Assembly (NCBI GenBank): GCA_034769895.1
Contig: CM068374.1
Location: forward strand, 356,486,302-356,550,301
Length of the DNA: 64,000 bases
Reading direction: 5' to 3'
From: Magicicada septendecula
Taxonomy: Eukaryota; Arthropoda; Insecta; Hemiptera; Cicadidae
Part shown: piece after piece, positions 20,837-32,039 of the stretch
Layout of the letters: every line of letters begins with the position of its first letter
Position numbering within the stretch: position 1 is the first letter of the stretch
Notes under the pieces: model-generated
The model's database searches: none
Seen by the model: only the letters and a program-made list of their open reading frames with translations
What the model was told of the DNA's origin: nothing
Program-made: the position numbers and the translations under genes

Positions 20837-21508
20837 TAACTCCCATGTTCCATAAGGAAATGGAAGTATGGTGATCGCGAAAAAATCGTGTTCGAGATAT
20901 GGGCGGATTCTGATTGTAGTACCCTCAAAACATGAAGAAAAGTAATTTCCGAAAAGTGTTGTGTGTCTCTATGTAGAATTGTTTCTATGGCGAACGATAG
21001 CTGCCGCAATTTCAAACAGAATCAGATAATTTTTCGTATATGTGCCCGAGTTGTAGAGGACTTAAGGCCTATTGATTTTGGTGAAGATCGGTTAGGGGGA
21101 AGGGGTACTTTACTTGCAACGTTTTATATTTTAACAAGAGTAAAGTACTTAATTTTGATAAATAAAGTAGGCTACTGTATCTTGAAAAGAAGGTCATAAT
21201 AATCCACTGTAGAAAGGTAGGTGAAATATCTATAAATGAGAAGGGTAGTTGAAAGGTAGAGGGTAATTTTCTAAAAATGAAAATGATAGATGAAATGGGA
21301 GAGGATAATTTTTAATATGTGTACTACGTTATCGGCAACAAAGAAGTAGTTTCTGTGGAAATATTTCATTTCGATTTGCCAAACATAAAACTCGATTTAC
21401 AAGGAACACACATAACTTGTTACAAATTATCGAACCGAATTCAAGTAAATGATTTTAAATATAAATCTTAGAACATGGAAGTGATGTATGGTTCTCCATA
21501 CCGATATT
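20837..21508 (+). repeat. Family A copy 6, full length without module B
   Basis: From TAACTCCCATGTTCCATAAGG to ATGGTTCTCCATACCGATATT, about 670 bases. A good reference for the uninterrupted form: TATCGGCAACAAAGAAGTAG runs straight into TTTCTGTGG (21333-21359). It has no coding capacity. Confidence 0.88.
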
Positions 21509-22151
21509 GTCTCGTGTGTCACTCTTTACTAATCTCTTCATTTAACAAAACAGGCTTCTTGAAAAGTAATAACTAATTACCGTGCGTGACACTGAATCTG
21601 TTGACCTTTTCCTGACGACCTGAAATTCGTTTGTTAGCTTTCGTAATCCGTCGTTTCTTCTCCGGATGTGATAGAGAAATTTAATGTCAATGGTAACCGC
21701 CCTATTATGTTTAATTACTCCAGACTGGAGACGTTTGCTGGACGGGCTGCCCAAGAGATACTATCTACGCCACAACGTACATTTTCGTATCACTGAAGTA
21801 AAGGGTTCCACTGAATTAAATTTTTGTGCTCACTACTCGTAGCGAATGCAATAACGTCATAAAGATGGCCGCCGCTGTCGCCCTAATAAAGATATTTCGT
21901 ACTAATGGAAAAGTAATAACCAGAGATACCAGTAAAACGTACCGTTTTACTACTCTATCACTTTCTCTGATCACTTTCCAACTTTTACTATTCGCATAAA
22001 CTTTATATCTTCTATTGGATCGAGTGAATCTTGCCTCGTTTGTACACGATTTACGTAGCAAAACTTTTGATTTTCGCGGATCACTCTTACTGATCTGTTT
22101 GTTTGCTTTTCGAGTTCATCACTACAGCTCAAAAATATTACTTTTTCTTAT
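21509..22151. other. Unassigned sequence
   Basis: No recognised gene. The small ORFs on either strand lack domain features. Confidence 0.3.
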
Positions 22152-22153
22152 TC

Positions 22154-22238
<85 letters not shown>

Positions 22239-22250
22239 CCCCTCCCTCCC
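22152..22250. repeat. (CT)n microsatellite flanked by C tracts
   Basis: A C10 run leads into some 40 CT units and then C/T-rich sequence. The Ser-Leu ORFs across it are artefacts. Confidence 0.95.
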
Positions 22251-22499
22251 GCCCATTAACGTTCTATAAACTTTCACTAGGTTTCGTGTATTTGTTTATT
22301 TTACTTTGTGCAAGTTATGAGTCAGAATTTTATCGTTGTTATGTTTGTTGTATGCATCGATTTCTTTGCTGTGTACCGTTTTGATTGTAACGAGTAAAAA
22401 TGAATTTTAGCAACGCACTGATGAAACATATCGTTATTTTTCAAACTTTCCGTTTCATGCCGATGCAGCAGAGCAGAGAAGAGTAGACAGGTCCAAGCC

Positions 22500-22810
22500 G
22501 AAATAGCTTTTCACCACAAGATATATTTGATACTGTCAAATACCGGATTAGGATTTAGGAAGAAATGTTACCGATTATGTTTGGAGCATCGCGCTATATG
22601 GCTACGAAACATGAACACAAGGGAAGCTGGCAGGTGAATAGTAGAAGCGTTTGAAGTGTCTGCTATAGGAGAATGCTAAAAGTAAAATGGACCGACAAAA
22701 TAACAAATGAACGGTTTCTGAAGATAATGAGAGAAGAAACACTCAAGACGACGAGAGACTTTGGTAGAATTTCGTAGCCACAAACAGCGCTGAAATGGGA
22801 ACTGAAAAAT
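22500..22810 (+). pseudogene. LINE 3' end fragment
   Basis: Scattered frames read WSIALYGYETW, KRLKCLLYRRMLKVKWTDK and ITNERFLKIM, the thumb/C-terminal region downstream of a LINE reverse transcriptase. At least three frameshifts or stops. Similar text recurs at 23490-23640. Confidence 0.6.
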
Positions 22811-23044
22811 ACTTAACAAACAGTTAATTAATAACAGTTAATTGACCGTTGATAACACCTAATTATCACAATCACGGTTATACAAAATTATAACTATAAT
22901 TTTATAACCTCAAAAACTAAAAAAAATTAAAAACGCAGATGAAAACGCCGTGGAAGAAAAATGTGTAAATCACTAGTAGCCTACTACGGAAATAAAGTAC
23001 ATAGTTGGATTAAAAACTCAGTATTTCTCGTTCTTTTTTTATGA

Positions 23045-23430
23045 GTGCTGAGAAGGTTTGAAAGACATATTGTACGACGTATTTGTGTCTCGGTTAAGGA
23101 AAATGATGATGAATGGAGAATGAGAAATAGTCTGGACATAGGTGAGCTATTGAAGTATGATGGGGACATTGTAAGATTCGTAAAAGCTCAACGAATACAA
23201 TGGCTAGGTCACCTAGAGCGGATGGACGATCAACGTATGCCAAAGAAAATCCTGAGGGCACATGTGTATAAAAGCAGAAAGAGGAGCCGACCTAGGATAA
23301 GATAGTTAGATGATGTGCGGGAATATTTCAGAAGAATGGAAGTGAGGGGTTACGCTGAGATGGCAACGGGTAGGAGACGTTGGAGAAGATTAGTGTTGGA
23401 CTGGAGTGTCGAAGAAGAAGTTGGATTAAA
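23045..23430 (+). pseudogene. LINE ORF2 C-terminal fragment
   Basis: An 86-codon frame contains RRICVSVKENDDEWRMRNSL, KAQRIQWLGHLERMDDQRMP and RKRSRPRIR, then a stop, then LDDVREYFRRMEV and RRRWRRLVLDWSVEEE. This is the well-known C-terminus of an insect LINE ORF2 family (RLRWLGHVERM, GRPRLRW, WRRIVEEA pattern), with a stop where Trp is usual. It is truncated at the 5' side and non-functional. Confidence 0.78.
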
Positions 23431-23479
23431 AAAAATAACTGATATTCCTTTTCAGTTTTACACCGTCACGTTGTAATTG

Positions 23480-23850
23480 ACGTATTAGAAAGGAAGAAAT
23501 GTTTGAAGTTATACTTTTGGAGGGTCGCGCTATATGGATGGATGCGAAGCCAAGAAGTAGAAAAGCAGACGACGAATATTTGAAGTGTAACGTTTTAGAA
23601 GAATGGTAAAAGTGAACTGTGTGGAGATAGTAACAAATGATCGGGTTCTAGAAATACGTGGGTGTATGGGAAACGTTTGTAGAGTACTGTAACGAGAAGA
23701 CGAGACACGTTGGTGGGCACTGTTGAGACGTCCAAGTTTGGTGATGGAACCGCTGTAGAGTGGAAGGGTAATGGGAAGTTGTTGAGGGTGTGAAATGTTG
23801 TAGATATTAAGGGTTGTTTGGAGATGTTGAGATTTTGTCAGGATAGAAGG
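23480..23850 (+). pseudogene. Second LINE 3' end fragment, heavily decayed
   Basis: Reads KLYFWRVALYGWMRSQEV in one frame and short further matches to the 22500-22810 fragment. The coding frame is lost several times. GA-rich sequence follows at 23887-23925. Confidence 0.5.
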
Positions 23851-23925
23851 AGCAATAGAACACTCTCCAAGCAATCAGCTGATTGATGAGAGAGAGAGAG
23901 ACAGACAGACTGAGACGGAGAGTCA

Positions 23926-24799
23926 TGTGGGACATAAAACATGAAATTTCTGATGTGGTTGGTATTAGAATACGTTTCAGGAACACTGACATTGACGTGC
24001 ACGAGCATTAAATATACTGTACATACGCGTTACACACCATCATCATCATTTTGTAACGTTTGTCTACCCAGGAGGGCGAAAGAATGCGTTTATCCAGTTC
24101 ATTGCACTGCACTGTACGGTCTTCGTCTTACGTAGGGCGTGTAGTCGTAGTCCGTTTACGGCTTGTGCCTTCCTTCACTGTAGCATCTCACGTCATCTTC
24201 CTGCTCCTCCTGCAACCGGTTCAATTCACTTGTAATACACCAGCGACATACTGTGGTGGTGGATACCACACTGTTGGCTAGCGTCTACTGCAAAGAAAAC
24301 GAACAGAACCTGATCGATCCGATTTGGCTGCGCTGTCGTCCAGGCTCCCGCGACCGGTAGATGTGGCTCCTTCCAGCAGCCCATCACTTCGGCGTGGGAG
24401 CCCTTCGGTGGCCGTGCCTGATGCTCACGACAGCACGGGTCTTTAACTGTTGTAGATGAACTCATAATGGGCCAGTACTCAGACTTGGTGCCATATCAGT
24501 AGTCAATAGCCGTACATCAACCACCAGCCAAACAGAAAGAAGAACGTATATTAGAGGCTGACAACACACCTTGCCACAGAGTACTTAATGACAGGCTTTC
24601 ACCCCGCCGATTCGTAGCAATCGCAGCATGTTTCTGGATGTGGACGGACTCGAGGGAAATACGCAACACACCACCGACAAAAGCTTCGTCTCAAAAGCTT
24701 TCTAATATACGTTCTTGTTTCTGATTGATTGGTGGTTGATTTATGATTGTATTGTGGCACTTAGAGAATTTATAAGTAGGAGTGATATTCACGGGACGT
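23926..24799. other. Unassigned, partly GC-richer sequence
   Basis: No family is recognised. The minus-strand frame at 24226-24465 is open but has no motif I know. CpG density is higher in 24150-24440 than in the flanks. Confidence 0.3.
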
Positions 24800-24960
24800 C
24801 TTCAGCCTTAACCACGGTACTGTGGTCGCCAACGTCTACCACCTTGCGTTAGCGAAGCTCGATTTTACACCGACGATGGCACTGGCGAAACTTCCGTTTC
24901 TGTTGAACACAATGGACGACGGCCAAACAGCCCGGGAACAACACTGACTCCGGCCGTGTA
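24800..24960 (+). repeat. Stand-alone module B relative
   Basis: Follows the order of module B as seen in reverse at 36372-36539: TTCAGCCTTAACCACGGTAC, CTACCACCTTGCG, GATGGCACTGGCGAAACTTCC and GGCCAAACAGCCCGGGAAC. It is not inside a family A copy, so module B also exists as an independent repeat. Confidence 0.65.
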
Positions 24961-25649
24961 AGCGTACGGAGTATAATATGCCGTTCGGTTACATCCTAGA
25001 ACAGTGTTGAAATACTTGTGGCTACGTTACTTTTGAAAATGTAAAGATGCCAGCTGTATTTGTGATACGCAGAGTGTTTTGGAAGACGTTTTATCGATTA
25101 GAATTGGTTAATTGAATAATAGCGGTGCACGAGTATATGTGGCTGGAGAAGTCTGCGTGACTTGCAACTTGTCAAGGTCCGTAAGCTGCCCATCGTCAGG
25201 CTACTTGTTTCACTATCGAGGCCATAACTGCAGCGTTCAATTATTTCGGGCGGTCATAGCTATATATAACTTATATTGTGATCGCACTAATATAAAGTCG
25301 GAATATCGTGTAGGCTGCGAGTTATCGGTTTTTATTTTGGGATTAGAAATCTCCACGCTGCCGTCTTTCCCGAGGTATAACATATGTAAGACTAGACAGT
25401 CGCTTCCGGGTCTTTCAGTAATATCTCCCAACTGGTTCAGTTGAAGAAGATCGTAGTTTACATATTGGTCGGTCAAGTGAAGATACAAAGAGAGAAACAT
25501 TTAATTCCACGTGTGAAATCGCGCGCCATAGCCTGGAAGTTAGGATCCGTAAAAACATTAACATGAAAGGTACAAAATGAAAGTGAAATGTACATAAGTG
25601 AGGAGAGTGAAGTTGTCTGAAATGGAAGCCTAACTGTGGGTAAAAGAAA
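24961..25649. other. Unassigned sequence
   Basis: The short ORFs on both strands lack recognisable features. No repeat partner seen. Confidence 0.3.
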
Positions 25650-26552
25650 ATATCGCTATGGAGAACCATACATGACTTCCATGTTCTAAGATTTATATTT
25701 AAAATCATTTACTAGAATTCAGGTCGATAATTTCTAAAAAAAAATATCCACCACTCTCAAAAACTATTTTCACTATTTATTGACATTTTTGATATTATGG
25801 AGTAGTCGTTTAATATAATGTTATTTTCGAGTCACTTTATTTATATAAATTGGGTGCTTAATTCTTATAAATAAACTGAACTATGCAGATAATCACCCAT
25901 TAATTACATATTTATATAATTATGTGGCCACAAATTATTTTGTGGCCTGCTGGGCCGTGGTTGCGGATCTTCACGCATAGATGATTTCAATTAAAAAAAA
26001 AAAAAAATTATAATTTTATTCCCTGGCAACAAAATTATTTTATTTTTAACAATTACCATTGTTTGAAAAAAAAATTGAAGGGATTTTTATTTAATTTCGT
26101 CAAACTCATTAAATCAATACCAAACGTGAAAAAATTATCCCTCCCCTTTTAACTACCCTTTTCATTTATAGATATTTCGTCTACCTTTCTGCAGTCGATT
26201 ATTATGACCGTCTTTTCAGGATACTTTATTTATCAAATTTAATTACTTTCCTCTTGTTAAAAGGTAAAACGTTGCTGGTAAACTACCCGTTTTCCGTAAC
26301 CGACCTTCACCAAAATCAATAGACCTTGAGCCCTCTACAACTCGGGAACATATGCAAAAAGTTATTGGATTCTGTTTGAATTTGCGGCAGTTATCGTTCG
26401 CCATAGAAAATATTCTACACACAGATACTTTACGGAAAATGACTTTTCTTCACGTTTTGAAGGTAGTACAATCAGAATCAGCCCTTATCTCGAACACGAT
26501 TTGTTTCGCCATCAGCATACTTTCATTTCCTTACGGAACATGGGAAGTAAAA
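25650..26552 (-). repeat. Family A copy 7 (reverse)
   Basis: Complement of the 3' hairpin (GGAGAACCATACATGACTTCC) at the left, complement of the head at 26500-26550. Between about 25890 and 26110 it holds AT-rich sequence not seen in other copies, either an insertion or subfamily-specific. Confidence 0.8.
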
Positions 26553-27207
26553 TGAATTCAGGTGACAGAAATACGCTTCTTTATGGCTGTTGCGAGAAAT
26601 GCAAGATCGGATCCAGTTCCACTTTTGTGTGACGGTGGCTGTGAATCACGAACCTGTCTGAAGAGAGACAGGGAACGATTCTATATGTTGGAACGTAGTT
26701 CTGTAGATGAAACAGGGGTTCTGGTGATGAAAGCATACAGTGAGAAATTAAGTTTTTCAGCGGACCAGGACGTGAAACAATTCAAATAATCGGACTTTTA
26801 ATTTTTAGTATCAAAAATTCTCGTTTTTTGCTGCTTAAAATTAACACGATTTAAAATTAATTAGTGTTGAATATAAAAAGTATGTGTATGTGTTAAATAT
26901 TGGCAAGTTTTCCTCATTATATACATACGTGTCATTTAAAGTCTCCTGTGAACCCACTCGACCTACTTCACGTAAACATTTTAAGATTTGAAATTTTTTT
27001 ATAAAAGACAGATTACCTGAGCAACTAAGGAATGTTTGGAAAGACAGAATAAAGAGGAAACAGTTGAAAAGTAAACAATGTTTGTATTTCATAATGCACT
27101 GTGTTTGAAAAATTCTCCTAATTATTATTGTATCAGACAGTTTGTGTAATTAATTAAGTACACAATTTTCTTAATGTAAATATTTTTTAGAGAAAGAAGT
27201 TTAATGG
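26553..27207. other. Unassigned sequence
   Basis: Contains a 75-codon plus-strand frame (26562-26789) without a recognisable family, then AT-rich DNA. Confidence 0.3.
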
Positions 27208-27432
27208 TGTCGTTATTTGTTACAGAACTGCTGTTTGGTACGTACTGGATGAGTCCTTTCGCTGTCTCCACCATTATCAAAGCGTAAGATTAACCTGTTA
27301 AGAAAACATTTCGTAAATGCTTATTGATTAGGTTCTGGTAGCACTGTGCCCATCTGGAAAGCGAAAGTCCGCATAGTTAACACGGTACAAACCTTCACGC
27401 TCGTATGTATGTGACGATGACATCTGTATCAA
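27208..27432 (+). repeat. Repeat F, copy 2
   Basis: Matches 8656-8889 over its length, including CTGTCTCCACCATTATCAAAG and CTTATTGATTAGGTTCTG, and is again followed at once by a family A start. Confidence 0.75.
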
Positions 27433-28413
27433 TTTTTACTTCCATGTTCCGTAAGGGAATGGAAGTGTGGTGATCGAAAAAAAACATGTTCGAGATGAGG
27501 GCTGATTCTGTTCTGCTACCCTCAAAAACATGAAGAAAAGTCATTTTCCGAAAAGTGTCTGTGTGTCTGTATGTAGAATTTTGTCTATGGCGAACGATAA
27601 ATGCCCCAAATTCAAACAGAATCAAATAATTTTTCGTATATGTGCCCGAGTTGTAGAAGACTCAAGGCCTGTTGATTTTGGTGAAGATTGGTTAAGAGGG
27701 GGGATAGTTTACCTGCAACGTTTTACGTTTTTTTAACAAGAGTAAAATATTTAATTTTGATAAATAAATTATCCTGAAAAGAGAAGGTCATAATAATCAA
27801 CTGTAGAAAGATAGATGAAATATCTATAAACGACAAGGGTTGTTGAAGGGAGAGAGTTTAATTGTCTATAAATGAAAATGCTAGTTGTAGGGGGAGGGGG
27901 TAATTTTTTGAAAATTTTTATTGATGTTGAATAAACTATTTCATTTTGAAGGATAAGTTACCTTAGTAATTACATGTAATGAAACTATTACTCAATAAAA
28001 GTAAATATAAAAAATGGTGTTGTTACCGGCATTTTGTGTTTTAACGAGTGTAAAGTTTGATAAATAAGCGCACCGAAAATAAAGTTATATTAATACACTG
28101 TAAAATGGTAAATGAGATATCTGTAAATGGAGAGGGTAGTTGAAGGGGGAGGAGGTGTTCGGTTGAGGAGGAGGGATGATCATCTGCGTAGTTCAGTTTC
28201 TTTACAAGAATAAAGTACCTAATTTGTATAGATAAAGTGACTCAAATTTTATTAAACGACTACCCTATAATAACAAAAATGTCTATAAATAGTGAAAACA
28301 GTTTGGGGGTGGGGGATATTTTTTTAAAAATTATCGAACCGAATTCAAGTAAATGTTTTTAAATATAAATCTTACCTCATGGAAGTCATGTACGGTTCTT
28401 CATACCGATATTT
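27433..28413 (+). repeat. Family A copy 8 (long variant)
   Basis: From TTTTTACTTCCATGTTCCG to GGTTCTTCATACCGATATT. It shares the extra internal block of copy 5 (27940-28330), which makes it about 980 bases. No module B. Confidence 0.85.
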
Positions 28414-28467
28414 AATTAAAACAATATTCTTGGATTTCGTTGTCCATGACGTGTCCGTTACTTAACT

Positions 28468-28668
28468 AAATATCACTATAATATTGACGACTCGGAACAT
28501 CAAGTTTTTTATAAGTAAAAACGTAAAGTTTTACCTTACAGCCTAAACCGGCTTTCACCTATATAGACCCTATATAGGTGAAAGCCGGTTTAGGCTGTAA
28601 GGTAAAACTTTACGTTTTTACTTATAAAAAACTTAGTGTTCCGAGTCGTCAATATTATAGTGATATTT
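28468..28668. repeat. Near-perfect palindrome, 99-bp arms and 3-base spacer
   Basis: Left arm 28468-28566 and right arm 28570-28668 are reverse complements with two mismatches (GA against AG near the outer third); the spacer is ACC. TTAAAACAATATT occurs at 28416-28428 and again at 28667-28679, overlapping the right arm end. It has no coding capacity. Arms this similar imply a recent origin or active correction. It could be a foldback element, an assembly artefact at a hairpin, or an unresolved inverted duplication. Confidence 0.92.
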
Positions 28669-28679
28669 AAAACAATATT

Positions 28680-29438
28680 AACAGGACGACACACTACGGA
28701 TATAAAGAGTAGGTATGTTTTTTTGGAGGAGGGGGGAGCAGGCAGCCTACTCGCCGCTTGGATTTGAATGACTGTTTTCGGTTAAATTAACGCGAATTAC
28801 TGGCGTACAACATTCTGCTGCCACTGCTCATGCAACGGAATTCCTTCACTAAGCTAGCAGATTTACCGGACGTATAACGCCATTTAGCGTGCCTGCATAT
28901 GCGTACGTTTTAATTAAACATTAGACGAAGTCGAACACAGAAATATCTTCTCACATAAACGACCCGAGCGTAATCACGGTAAGCTGAACCATTGTCATGG
29001 TGAGTTAGTTGCCAGCGCGGTACACGTTACATCTGACGTGGTGCGCGGACTCATTGGATTAAGTTGTCTGGCGTGAAGATGTTCCCGTCGCCGCACGCAC
29101 GAGCCGGTCGGCGCGCCGCACCGCAAACAGATCCGGCTTTGTGACTCGAGGGTCCGGTCCGTACAACGACTTAATTGTTGTACAAGTAATATCATACTCG
29201 AGCGTGTGTGTGTTCGTTCAGTCATTCCACTAAACGTTAGCCGGTAGAAGATTTGATCCTCGTTTCTTTCAGATTTGCAGCCACGGAGTTGAAACGATGC
29301 CAGGATTCACTGACCTGTTACAGACGTCGTCGAGAAATTGATTTATTCGCATGTTCGTTTATTTACTGCTGGAACTGTGTCAGAATAAAAAATAATACGA
29401 TCATGATAATTTTCCTTGTGAAATTCATTTCCCTAGAC
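28680..29438 (+). other. Unassigned region with a CpG-rich stretch
   Basis: 28960-29250 is clearly CpG-richer than its surroundings and contains TTCGTTCAGTCATTCC, an initiator-like sequence. CTCGTTTCTTTCAG at 29261-29274 would serve as a splice acceptor. No protein is recognised, so a promoter or first exon is only a guess. Confidence 0.3.
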
Positions 29439-29890
29439 CAGTGGTTCCCAAACTTTTCAGTCCGCGGACCCCCCCAAATAATTAAAAAATTCACGGACCC
29501 CGTCTGAGTTCTGAAATAAAAGAAACAGTAAATATGATAGAAACTCTTTTATTTTAATTAAAATGTATTAAAATAAAAATTCTCGTAACTTGCAAAATTA
29601 TAACATTAATGATATCAAACCTAGTTTAGTGTGAACAATGAAGCTGCTTTTGAACAATTAGCTTTGCAATATTGGGTTTAATGTCTGATAATTTCAATAT
29701 TAAGTCACTTTCGACATGAAGTTTATTTCTTAACTTTGACTTCAAGTACGTGAGCAGGGGGAGTGCGGTATCACAGAAATAAGTAGAGGGAAACAGTTAA
29801 ACGCTTCAAAGCTTCTTTTTGCGAGTTCAGGATAGTCACTCTTTACATATAACCAGAAGTCAGCTAGCTGTAATTGCGAAAACTATAATT
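29439..29890 (-). pseudogene. hAT transposase C-terminus with terminus sequence
   Basis: On the plus strand CAGTGGTTCCCAAACTTTTC at 29439 is a typical hAT terminus. Reading the minus strand toward it gives SDYPELAKRSFEAFNCF, a frame change, then FCDTALPLLTYLKSKLRNKL, HVESDLILKLSDIKPNIAKL and a stop near 29622. This is the hAT dimerisation region of the ZBED/Charlie type. The rest of the transposase is absent, with a Gag relic starting directly beyond. No 8-bp duplication was identified. It is a dead fragment. Confidence 0.75.
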
Positions 29891-29901
29891 TTAATGAACT
29901 G

Positions 29902-31748
29902 TCAGTTGAACGTTCTGCCAATGAATCTTCTTTTTGTAGTGTAAGAGATAGGTCTAGTCAGGTCGGCTGACAAACAGATCTGTTCGGTATTAATATACTT
30001 TTTAATGTTGCTTAAATCTACTTCATCTGTACCACCCTGCCCTATTTTTGTTGACCTTGCAGTGGCGCTTTTGTTATGCTGGGTACCGCTAGTCGAAGGG
30101 ATCGGCTCTGGTTCATTTCTAAACTTGTTTGGTCGCCTATTGTAATGTTGTGTAGCTGGTCGATTTTCACTTTCGTGGGCCCGTCCTTGCTCTCCCCTTC
30201 TTCCTCTCTCCTCTTCATCTCTTACCCATGGCTTATGTTCACGTCGATTGTCAAAATGTGTCTGGGTCATTGTCCTTGTTTCACTTCTCAAATCCATGAA
30301 TTCTGATAGTACTTGCTCGAACTCATTAATAGTCGTAACCCCACGAGTAATGATGGCGATCTGTACCCCTTGAGAATAATGTTTTGCAATTTTCCTGATC
30401 AGGTATTGATCAGGTATCGGTGGAATTAATTACCTGTTCTCCAACAATTTCCGTTCTAGGTACTGTATCATGCTCATACCACTCTCCATCTGATAACGTC
30501 CAAACTCGAGCTCGTTTCTTACCTTTTCTTGAATCATATCATTCCAATATTTGTTCGTGAAGGCTTCCTTAAACCCTGCGAAGTTGGTCACCTTATTCTT
30601 GATCAATCTCCACCACACTGCGGCCTCTCCATCTAGGTGTCTTCCGATCCATGCGACGTTACCGTTATCTTGGTAATGTTCCATATAGATATCCTCCATC
30701 TCCTTCATAAACTCCGTCGGGAAGTCTCCAGTCCCGTTTTCTATCTTTGATTTGATATCTTTGACCTGTTCGTGAGTAATGTTACGGTTGCACGATTGGT
30801 TGCTAATTGAGGCTAATTTATTTCTAACTTCTCGTTGTATCTGTCGTATTTGCAGGTCAGTTTCTTCCGACTTACGGTCAATTACATTTATATTTTCGTG
30901 CACTTACTTAATTTCTTCCAGCTTTTCGGATCGTAACTCTTTGATTGCTGCCGTATTGTCTTCGCATCTTTTGTTGTTTACTTCGAATTTTTCGCTTATG
31001 ATTTGAATGTTGTTGCTATGTCGTTCGTCCAACTCTATAATCTGCTGTTTAGTATTAATACTAAGCTCAGTAATCTTATCGGTATTGTCTTGGATTTTGT
31101 TGTTAGTCTCTACTTGGCAGTCTTGGAACAATTTTTTGTTGTTTGTTCTCTCTTGTTATATTTGTATGGTGACTTCGTTTCTTATTTCTATGTGTTGTTT
31201 ATGGATTTGTTTTTTCATTTGTTGTAATGTTTGTTCTAATCTTAATTCACGTTGTTCTAACCGTTCGTCTGTTCTTTTTGCATGTTCAGCCATTTGTTGT
31301 GCTATCTGTTCTTTGTATTTCTCGATTCCTCTTGTATTTGTTGTGAGAGCTGTTTTGTTGTTTGTGCTGTTTGTTTTAGTATCTGCTCTTCTAATTTTTT
31401 CGTTTGTGACAACTGTTGTTCTAGTAATTGTTGTGAGAGCTGTTCTTTTGTATTTTTCGATTCTTCATGTATCTGTTGTGTTTGACGTAACAGTTGTTTT
31501 TCTGTTTGTTCTGATTGTTTTAGTAATTGTTGTAGTATTGTATGTATATCAGTGTTTTTGTCTGTCTCTAGTGGTGTCTGACTTATCAGTCGTTCTCGAG
31601 TTTCTGTTACTACTGTTGGTGTAAATTGTGTCTCTGCGTTTCCATCGTTCTGACCGTTTTGTCCCCGCGTCCCTGACGCTTGACTCTCCTCTGAAACGTC
31701 TGCGAGCGTGTCTGGATCGCCTAATTGATTATTTATTTCGAATTCCAT
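29902..31748 (-). pseudogene. Retrotransposon Gag with long coiled coil, interrupted
   Basis: The minus-strand frame opens with MEFEINNQLGDPDTLADVSE. It is followed by a long Gln/Glu/Lys-rich coiled-coil stretch (LLKQSEQTEKQLLRQTQQIH and similar, about 31300-31600) and continues after a frameshift. The core Gag fold follows: VAWIGRHLDGEAAVWWRLIK and NFAGFKEAFTNKYW (about 30560-30670), then a basic Arg-rich tail (29990-30250). I see one frameshift near 31300 and in-frame stops near 31160, 30903 and 30431. Three separate open segments share one frame. The core resembles Ty3/gypsy-type Gag proteins. No zinc knuckle, protease or polymerase follows. The antisense 205-codon frame at 31007-31624 is a shadow. 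Confidence 0.72.
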
Positions 31749-31952
31749 ATCGTTGCTTTGAGTATCTGATTTGTGCTCATGTTGTTGTATAGGTTGTGAA
31801 TGTTGTTTTGTATGTCTTTGTCTCTCCTATTCCTACTTCGCGTAATAATAAACTATGTTTTATACTATTTCTATTCTTAACTTCTACTTAGTCTTAATTT
31901 ATAATTTGTTTAATAATGACTCAATTGTCCCACGTTCCGGGCGACAGAATGT

Positions 31953-32031
31953 AATACACTTCTTGATAGGCCAACATAATTAGCAAATAAATAATTTAAC
32001 TCTTTTATAAAGGCCTATCAAGAAGTGTGTT
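31953..32031. repeat. 20-bp inverted repeat with 39-base spacer
   Basis: AATACACTTCTTGATAGGCC (31953-31972) pairs with 32012-32031 with one mismatch. It lies just upstream of the Gag start (Gag reads leftwards), next to GTCCCACGTTCCGGGCGAC (31928-31946), which may be a primer-binding region. It could be the remains of an LTR edge. Confidence 0.6.
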
Positions 32032-32039
32032 AAGTAATT

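Noticed and set aside
24226-24465. 79-codon minus-strand ORF in GC-richer sequence
   Set aside because: No recognisable motif, no conserved copy, no splice or promoter context.
31007-31624. 205-codon plus-strand ORF rich in Cys, Leu and Val, like a membrane protein
   Set aside because: It lies antisense to the coiled-coil part of the Gag relic. The Val/Leu/Cys bias is simply the complement of Gln/Glu/Lys codons.
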